Shown piece by piece: positions 58,379-64,000 of a stretch of 64,000 nucleotides of DNA (position 1 is the first letter of the stretch; every line of letters begins with the position of its first letter). The stretch covers positions 1 through 64,000 of the forward strand of contig SFOX01000007.1 of assembly GCA_004552305.1 (NCBI GenBank), given 5' to 3'. The notes under the pieces are model-generated. The model was not told the DNA's origin, made no database searches, and saw nothing but the letters and a program-made list of their open reading frames with translations. The position numbers and the translations under genes were made by a program. Source of the stretch: Subdoligranulum variabile. Its GTDB lineage: Bacteria > Bacillota > Clostridia > Oscillospirales > Ruminococcaceae.

Positions 58379-59680
58379 TTATGCGTTGGTATAGCTGCCC
58401 AGCACGGCAAGGCTGGGCTTGGCGGTGCGCTGCATCGTTTCACGGTTTACAGCAACCAAGCCAAAATTCATAGCGTAGCCCTTCTGCCACTCAAAGTTAT
58501 CCATCAAACTCCAATGGAAGTAGCCCTTGACCGGGATGCCGTCGGCAATGCAGTTTTGCACGCCCGCCAACGCCGTTTCAATAAACGCCACACGGCGGGT
58601 ATCGTCGGCGGTGGCGATGCCGTTTTCAGTCACGATCAAGTCGCCCTTAAAGTCGGCAGCCACCTTGCGGATAACGTTTTCCAACGCCTGCGGGTAAAAT
58701 TCGTAGTCCATCTGGGTCAGTTCCGCACCCTGCGGGGCGGGCAACTGCCCCTGCGCACCGTACAGCGTACGGGTGTAGTTCTGCACGCCGAGGAAATCGT
58801 CCTCTTTTATATAGGGTAGATAGTGGGTGAATTCTTCCTCCCACGCGGCGGCGGCAAAGGCTTCGCCGCCCGGCTGGGCTTGCAGGTCGTGCAGCGAAAG
58901 CGTCAGCCCGACCTTGACTTGGGGGCAGATTTCCTTAATAGCTTCCCGCGCGGCAGCGTGGGCGCGCAGAACCAGCAGATCCCCCTCCGGCGTGCGCTCA
59001 CTGACAAAAATTTTCGGCTGCGGCGTGCCGAACACAGCAGCGTTTTCGGCTGCGGCGTACTTCATATTCTCCATCATCTTCTGGAAGTTCATACCCACCT
59101 GCACGCTGCCCTCGGCAGATTTGCCCGCGCTGGCGGCAGCCTTGGCGGCCTGCTCTGCCATTAAGCGGAACCGCTTGGAGATTGCCGCCAGCTGCAAGCC
59201 CATGTTGGCCTCGTTGATGGTGCATACATAGGAAAGTTCGCCGCCCAGCTGCTGCATAACGTAGCTGACATAGCGCTTGAAATATTCAACGGTGGATTCC
59301 GCTTCCCAGCCGCCCTTAGCAATCAGCCACTTGGGGCTGGTGAAGTGCAGCAGCGTCACAACGGGTTCCACCCCGTGCGCCTTGCAGCAGGCAATGACCC
59401 TGCGGTAATGCTCAATTTCGGCGGGGTCAAACTTACCCTCCTCCGGTTCGATGCGCGCCCACTCGATGGAAAAGCGGTAGGCGTTCAGCCCGGCTTCCGC
59501 CAGAAGTTGAATATCTTCTTCATATCGGTTATAGTGGTCACAGGCAATTCCGCTGGGTTCGGCAAAGCTGGTGTGGGGCAGCTGCTCCTGCGCCCAGTAG
59601 TCAGAATGGATGTTGTTTCCCTCGACCTGATGGGCGGCAGTGGCGGCGCCAACAAAAAAACCTTTTTCAAATTTCTCCAT
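58379..59680 (-). CDS. GH1 beta-glycosidase
   Basis: This 433-residue glycoside hydrolase family 1 enzyme is of the beta-glucosidase/6-phospho-beta-glycosidase type. It has FFVGAATAAHQVEGN at the N-terminus, the acid/base Glu157 in CTINEANMG (usual NEP here NEA), and nucleophile Glu352 in IVTENGIAT. PVKGYFHWSLMDNFEWQKGY is the usual substrate loop. The protein is cytoplasmic. ATG 59680 has AAAGGAG upstream. It is divergent from a GPH sugar carrier, which probably brings its substrate. Confidence 0.93.
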   Translation of the reverse strand: MEKFEKGFFVGAATAAHQVEGNNIHSDYWAQEQLPHTSFAEPSGIACDHYNRYEEDIQLLAEAGLNAYRFSIEWARIEPEEGKFDPAEIEHYRRVIACCKAHGVEPVVTLLHFTSPKWLIAKGGWEAESTVEYFKRYVSYVMQQLGGELSYVCTINEANMGLQLAAISKRFRLMAEQAAKAAASAGKSAEGSVQVGMNFQKMMENMKYAAAENAAVFGTPQPKIFVSERTPEGDLLVLRAHAAAREAIKEICPQVKVGLTLSLHDLQAQPGGEAFAAAAWEEEFTHYLPYIKEDDFLGVQNYTRTLYGAQGQLPAPQGAELTQMDYEFYPQALENVIRKVAADFKGDLIVTENGIATADDTRRVAFIETALAGVQNCIADGIPVKGYFHWSLMDNFEWQKGYAMNFGLVAVNRETMQRTAKPSLAVLGSYTNA

Positions 59681-59919
59681 GGTTCTTCTCCTTTAATAAA
59701 CTGTTTGCGGTCTTGTTTTCTGCTTGTATCATAACACAGGCTGCGCCGGTTGTATGTACAATAATTCGTGTTTTAGGGCAATATTTTTTGATTTTGTAAT
59801 TTTTGCGTGAAATTTTACCCTTTTGTTTTGTTTTTTGCCCTTTCCTTTGCGGTTTGGTTTGGTATAGTGGTGTCAGTAAGAGATCCCCGTTGCGGTATTG
59901 CCTTAAGGAGGAAAAACAA
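59681..59919. other. Divergent promoter region of GH1 and GPH genes
   Basis: An AT-rich stretch in a GC-rich region. On the plus strand TATAGT (59863-59868) serves the GPH gene with no clear -35. On the minus strand TATGAT (about 59728-59733) may serve GH1. The weak -35 elements suggest activation, perhaps by the AraC regulator at 57111. Confidence 0.4.
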
Positions 59920-61407
59920 ATGTTTAAAAAGAAACCCACTGCTTCCGAGGTGGACGGCGTACAATACCGTCGCGCCAAAACATGGCAAATCATCTGCTAT
60001 GCCTGCAACGGTCTTGTCGGTATGAGCGTCTACTCCCTCATCGGTATGGCAAGCTATTCTGCCAGCATCGGCTACGGCATCACGACCGCTGCCGTCGGCA
60101 TTATCCTGACCTGCTCCCGTATTCTGGACGGCATCACCGACCCCCTGCTCGCCTTTGTGTATGACCGTGTCAACAGCAAGTTCGGCAAGCTGCGCGTTTT
60201 GCTGATTGCCGGCTATCTGATCGAGGCACTTGCCCTGTACGGAATGTTCACCGGCTTCTCGTCCAAAGGACTAGGGCTGCCGGTATTCACCTTGCTCTAT
60301 GTTCTGTACATCATCGGCTATACCATCACCAATATGACCGCACAGACCATCCCCGCTATTATGACCAATGACCCCCGCCAGCGCCCCACCATCGGTGTCT
60401 GGACAACTGCCTTCAACTATCTGGTGCCGATGGCCATGTCGATGATTTTCAACGTCGTTCTGCTGCCCAAATGCGGCGGCACCTACAACCAGGCTTTCCT
60501 GACCGCTGCCTGCAATATAACCCTGATTGCCGCGGGTATCGGCACCATTCTGGTCTGCCTGGGCGTTTCTGCCTACGATAAGCCGGAAACCTTTGTCGGC
60601 ACCAAGAAGTCCGAGCCGCTGAAAATGTCCGACATTGTCGAAGTTCTCAAGCACAACAGACCCTTGCAGTGCTACATTGCCTCCAACGCTTCTGATAAGC
60701 TGGCGCAGCAGGTTGCCAGCCAGGCCATCATCGGCACGCTGTTCAACGGTATTTTGATCGGCAATATGGGTCTTGCCACCATTCTGACCGTCATCAGCAT
60801 GGTTCCCTCCATCTTCTTTGCGGCGTTCGGTGCCAAGTATGTCGGCAAGCACGGCAGCAAAAAGGGCATTGTCACCTGGACCTACGTCAGCATGACCATC
60901 ACCGCCGTGTTGGTTCTGTTCTTTATCTTTGGCGACCCCACCCAGATCGGCGTTATGGGCAGCCCGTCCATGATCCTCTATGTGGTGCTGACCCTTTTGC
61001 AGAACGGCTCCAATATGTGCATCACCACCTCCAACACCTCTTACATGGCGGACGCCATCGACTACGAGCTGGATCGCAGCGGACGTTATATCCCCGCCGT
61101 TGTTTCCGGCACCTACAGCTTGGTAGATAAGCTCATCACCTCCTTTGCCGCCGTCATCGCTACCGGCGCTGTGGCGCTGCTGGGCTACACCACCACGATG
61201 CCCCAGCCCACCGACCCCTGCACGAGCGGGATTTTCTGGATGACGCTGGTCCTGAAGTTCGGTCTGCCGATCATCGGCTGGGTCATCACCTTGATTGCCA
61301 TGCGCGAATGCCCGTTGACCAAGGAGGAAATGGTCAACGTCCAGAAGCGCATCGCCGAGAAAAAGGCTGCCGCGCAGTCCGAATTCTATAAAGAACAGCT
61401 TCAGTAA
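59920..61407 (+). CDS. GPH/MelB family sugar symporter
   Basis: This full-length, 495-residue twelve-helix carrier belongs to the glycoside-pentoside-hexuronide family. Typical segments are CSRILDGITDPLLAFVYDRV, NSKFGKLRVLLIAGY, QTIPAIMTNDPRQRPTIGVW and MADAIDYELDRSGRYIPAVV. It imports a glycoside with sodium or protons. ATG 59920 follows AAGGAGG by nine bases. GH1 and GH2 enzymes flank it. It can be used as a reference for how much is missing from the carrier at 12592. Confidence 0.92.
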   Translation: MFKKKPTASEVDGVQYRRAKTWQIICYACNGLVGMSVYSLIGMASYSASIGYGITTAAVGIILTCSRILDGITDPLLAFVYDRVNSKFGKLRVLLIAGYLIEALALYGMFTGFSSKGLGLPVFTLLYVLYIIGYTITNMTAQTIPAIMTNDPRQRPTIGVWTTAFNYLVPMAMSMIFNVVLLPKCGGTYNQAFLTAACNITLIAAGIGTILVCLGVSAYDKPETFVGTKKSEPLKMSDIVEVLKHNRPLQCYIASNASDKLAQQVASQAIIGTLFNGILIGNMGLATILTVISMVPSIFFAAFGAKYVGKHGSKKGIVTWTYVSMTITAVLVLFFIFGDPTQIGVMGSPSMILYVVLTLLQNGSNMCITTSNTSYMADAIDYELDRSGRYIPAVVSGTYSLVDKLITSFAAVIATGAVALLGYTTTMPQPTDPCTSGIFWMTLVLKFGLPIIGWVITLIAMRECPLTKEEMVNVQKRIAEKKAAAQSEFYKEQLQ

Positions 61408-61421
61408 GCCCATCCCACAAA

Positions 61422-61454
61422 AGCCGAAAGGGTTTGCAGCCCTTTCGGCTCTTT
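61422..61454 (+). terminator. Weak terminator between GPH and GH2 genes
   Basis: AGCCGAAAGGG (61422-61432) pairs perfectly with CCCTTTCGGCT (61440-61450), but only CTTTG follows. It may trim or reduce transcription into the GH2 gene. Confidence 0.5.
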
Positions 61455-61485
61455 GAGGTTAAATCCACACATAAGGAGTCATGTT

Positions 61486-63675
61486 ATGAGCAAGACCATT
61501 CTTTTGAACCAGAACTGGATTTTTTCCAAAGAAGGACACGACGAACCCGTCACCCTGCCCCACACCTGGAACGCCATCGATGGGCAGGACGGCGGCAATG
61601 ACTACTACCGCGGCACCTGCTGCTACACCACCGTGCTGCCTGACATCGTCCTGCCGGAAAACGGACGCGCCGTTTTGCAGTTTGACGCCGTTGCCATGAC
61701 CGCTGAGGTCTACCTGAACGAGCAAAAGCTCGCTGAGCATAAGGGCGGCTATTCTGCATTTTGCGTGGACATTACCGATGCGCTGCGCAACGGCAGCAAC
61801 CTGCTGCGCGTGAATGTGGACAACAGCGACAACGACACCGTCTACCCGCAAAAAGCCGATTTTACCTTCTATGGCGGCATTTACCGCGATGTTACGCTGC
61901 ATATTGTACCCGCTGTCCACTTTGCCCTTGCTGCAAACGGCGCGGTTCCCGTCAAGGTCACGCCTGTTGTTACCGACCTTGCCGCGCATCGCTGTGAGGT
62001 GACCGTGGAGGCGTTTGTCGTAGGCGCAAAGACCGTGCGCTTTGCGCTGGACGGGCAGGAAACCTGCGCCACTGTGCATAACGGAACCGCTAAGGCGGTG
62101 TTTACGCTGGAACACGCCCGCCTATGGGACGGCGTGGACGACCCGCATCTGTACACCGTCACTGCCTACCTTGACAACGGCGAGCAGGCATCGGCGCGCT
62201 TCGGCTGCCGCAAGTTTGAAATTGACCCGCAGAAGGGCTTTATCCTGAACGGGCGTGCCTATCCCCTGCGCGGTGTTTCCCGCCATCAGGACCGCAAGGG
62301 TGCGGGCGTGGCCATCACCAAAGAGATGATGGAAGAAGATATGGCGCTGATTCTGGAAATGGGTGCCAACACCATCCGCCTTGCCCACTACCAGCACGCA
62401 CAGGCGTTCTATGACCTGTGCGATGAAAAGGGTCTTGTCATCTGGGCGGAAATCCCCTACATCACAATGCATATGCACAACGGGCGCGCCAACACGCTGA
62501 CCCAGATGGAAGAACTCATCGTGCAGAACTACAACCACCCCTGCATTGCCGTTTGGGGGCTGTCTAACGAAATTACCGCCGCATCGGCTGTCAATGAGGA
62601 GCTGCTGGAAAACCACCGCGCCCTCAACGATTTGGCGCACAAACTCGACCCGACCCGCCCGACCACGATGGCGAACGTCTTTATGCTGGAGATCACCAGC
62701 CCGATTCTGGAAATCCCCGATGTGAACAGCTACAACCTGTATTTTGGCTGGTACCTGGGCGAGCTGGACCAGAATGACGACTTTTTTGACACCTATCACG
62801 CCAAATACCCCGACCGCTGCATCGGTTTTTCGGAGTACGGCGCGGACGCGAACCCCGCCTACCAGAGCGCCCAACCCGAAAAGGGCGACTACACCGAAAC
62901 CTACCAGTGCGTCTTCCACGAGCATATGGCCAAAATGATTGCCGACCGCCCGTGGCTGTGGGCGACCCATGTCTGGAATATGTTCGACTTTGCCGCCGAC
63001 GGGCGCGACGAGGGCGGCAAAAACGGCGAAAACCAAAAGGGGCTTGTCACCTTTGACCGCCAAATCAAAAAGGATGCCTTCTACCTGTACAAAGCCTACT
63101 GGAGCAAGCAGCCCTTTGTGCATACCTGCGGCAGCCGCTATGTGGACCGCACCGAGGACGTGACCGAAATCAAGGTTTACTCCAACCTGCCGGAGGTTGC
63201 TCTGTACAAGGACGGTCGTCTGGTCGAAAGCAAAAAGGGTGATAAGGTGTTTGTTTTTAACGTACCCATCTCCGGCAAGCACAGCATCAAAGCCCGCGCG
63301 GGTGCGTATTCCAGCGTGATTCTGGTCAACAAAGTTTCCGAACCGAACCCCTCCTATGCCATGTCCAACCGTCAGGTCGTGAACAACTGGTTTGACGGTG
63401 AGCTGGATGAAACCTGCTGGAGCGTCAAGGACAATATGGCAGCTGCCATGGCGGACGCGAAGGTCGGACCCGTCTTAAAAGCCATCACTGACAAGGCGGC
63501 TGCCGCCCGCGGTGATGTCGCCGCCGCCGTCAAGGACAACCCCGCGCTGGTTGCCATGATGGAGCGCGCCATGCAGCGTATGACCGTTGAGGGTATGCTC
63601 AAGCAGGCAGGCGCCGATGCCGAGAGCATCAAGCAGCTGAACCGTGTTTTGCAGGGCATCCGCAAGGAGGGATAA
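61486..63675 (+). CDS. GH2 beta-glycosidase
   Basis: This 729-residue family 2 enzyme (beta-galactosidase/glucuronidase type) has an N-terminal jelly-roll (VTLPHTWNAIDGQDGGNDYY), an immunoglobulin-like domain, and a catalytic barrel with acid/base Glu362 in VWGLSNEITAAS and nucleophile Glu450 in CIGFSEYGADAN. A further beta domain (VTEIKVYSNLPEVALYKDG) and a helical C-terminal extension of about 100 residues follow. There is no signal peptide. ATG 61486 follows AAGGAG by seven bases. The extension (NPALVAMMERAMQRMTVEG) resembles tails seen in other gut Firmicutes GH2 enzymes. Confidence 0.93.
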   Translation: MSKTILLNQNWIFSKEGHDEPVTLPHTWNAIDGQDGGNDYYRGTCCYTTVLPDIVLPENGRAVLQFDAVAMTAEVYLNEQKLAEHKGGYSAFCVDITDALRNGSNLLRVNVDNSDNDTVYPQKADFTFYGGIYRDVTLHIVPAVHFALAANGAVPVKVTPVVTDLAAHRCEVTVEAFVVGAKTVRFALDGQETCATVHNGTAKAVFTLEHARLWDGVDDPHLYTVTAYLDNGEQASARFGCRKFEIDPQKGFILNGRAYPLRGVSRHQDRKGAGVAITKEMMEEDMALILEMGANTIRLAHYQHAQAFYDLCDEKGLVIWAEIPYITMHMHNGRANTLTQMEELIVQNYNHPCIAVWGLSNEITAASAVNEELLENHRALNDLAHKLDPTRPTTMANVFMLEITSPILEIPDVNSYNLYFGWYLGELDQNDDFFDTYHAKYPDRCIGFSEYGADANPAYQSAQPEKGDYTETYQCVFHEHMAKMIADRPWLWATHVWNMFDFAADGRDEGGKNGENQKGLVTFDRQIKKDAFYLYKAYWSKQPFVHTCGSRYVDRTEDVTEIKVYSNLPEVALYKDGRLVESKKGDKVFVFNVPISGKHSIKARAGAYSSVILVNKVSEPNPSYAMSNRQVVNNWFDGELDETCWSVKDNMAAAMADAKVGPVLKAITDKAAAARGDVAAAVKDNPALVAMMERAMQRMTVEGMLKQAGADAESIKQLNRVLQGIRKEG

Positions 63676-63678
63676 ACC

Positions 63679-64000
63679 ATGCCGATACACGCCGTCCAAC
63701 AGTTTATGCTGGGAACCGTTTTAAGCAATGAAAACGAGGCACGCCAGACGCTGGCTGCTATGAAAACCGCCGGCTACGACGGCATTGAGCTGTGCGGGTT
63801 TATGATTCACCCCATCGGCTTTATGGTGCGGCTGCTGACCAAGGCGGCGGGTATGCCCGTGGGCAAGGGCGGCAACCTTGACTGGCACAAGCTGGTCAAG
63901 GACGCCGACCTGCAGGTCGTCAGCCTGCACACCGATTTGGGCAGCTTAGAGCGCGATGCCAAGGCGGTGGCGGACGAAGCCAAAAGCTTTGGCACCAAAT
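63679..64000 (+). CDS. Sugar phosphate isomerase/epimerase-like protein (partial)
   Basis: The first 107 residues are seen before the window ends. MLGTVLSNENEARQTLAAMK, AGYDGIELCGFMIHP and DLQVVSLHTDLGSLE match the TIM-barrel xylose-isomerase-like (AP2Ec) family. Such genes often follow glycosidases in sugar-use operons. ATG 63679 follows AAGGAGGG, three bases after the GH2 stop codon. Confidence 0.8.
   Translation, partial: MPIHAVQQFMLGTVLSNENEARQTLAAMKTAGYDGIELCGFMIHPIGFMVRLLTKAAGMPVGKGGNLDWHKLVKDADLQVVSLHTDLGSLERDAKAVADEAKSFGTK

Overview
The window is high-GC Firmicutes DNA with strong Shine-Dalgarno sites, sigma-A type promoters, many intrinsic terminators, several AraC regulators, LytTR/GHKL two-component pairs and many glycoside hydrolases. 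This fits a gut clostridial commensal of the Ruminococcaceae/Oscillospiraceae (Faecalibacterium, Gemmiger or Subdoligranulum-like). The genus is an inference from gene content and style only.

Layout. 1-4963: a membrane-bound alpha/beta hydrolase divergent from an AraC regulator, a decayed GGDEF gene and an anion permease. 5049-7452: remnant of a Wadjet plasmid-defence operon (3' end of jetC plus intact jetD). 7616-13452: LytTR/GHKL two-component system, GH78 alpha-L-rhamnosidase and a truncated GPH sugar transporter. 13575-18295: a cell-surface O-acylation locus made of an SGNH-like lipoprotein, a small membrane protein, an MBOAT acyltransferase and a second SGNH-like protein. 18401-22266: a small integrated element with a pT181/NicK-type Rep, a nick-site hairpin, a tyrosine recombinase, a field of perfect hairpins, a predicted small RNA and an outward promoter at one end. 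22358-26525: a kinase fragment, then a TPP-riboswitch-controlled thiamine/HMP ECF transporter (ykoFEDC). 26533-38041: DegV, a TRAP transporter, GH31, an AraC regulator, a MalY-type C-S lyase and glycogen phosphorylase. 38182-46282: an AraC regulator, an MBL hydrolase, a small membrane protein, then an operon of a circularly permuted GH3, a normal GH3 and a GtrA-like protein. 46479-55493: a second LytTR/GHKL system, a MATE pump with a leader terminator, a large hybrid histidine kinase and an Amt-GlnK fusion with a leader terminator. 55557-57105: a graveyard of gene fragments (LacI, MATE, MarR, solute-binding protein) and a hairpin repeat. 57111-64000: a beta-glycoside locus with an AraC regulator, GH1, GPH transporter, GH2 and the start of a sugar isomerase-like gene.

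The genes fit a carbohydrate scavenger. Sugars enter through GPH and TRAP carriers, are cut by GH1, GH2, GH3, GH31 and GH78 enzymes under AraC or LytTR control, and stored glycogen is mobilised by GlgP. The most unusual part is 18401-22266. It looks like a rolling-circle replicon that integrates with its own recombinase. If it circularises by recombination between the 15-bp end repeats, the end promoter would face its rep operon.
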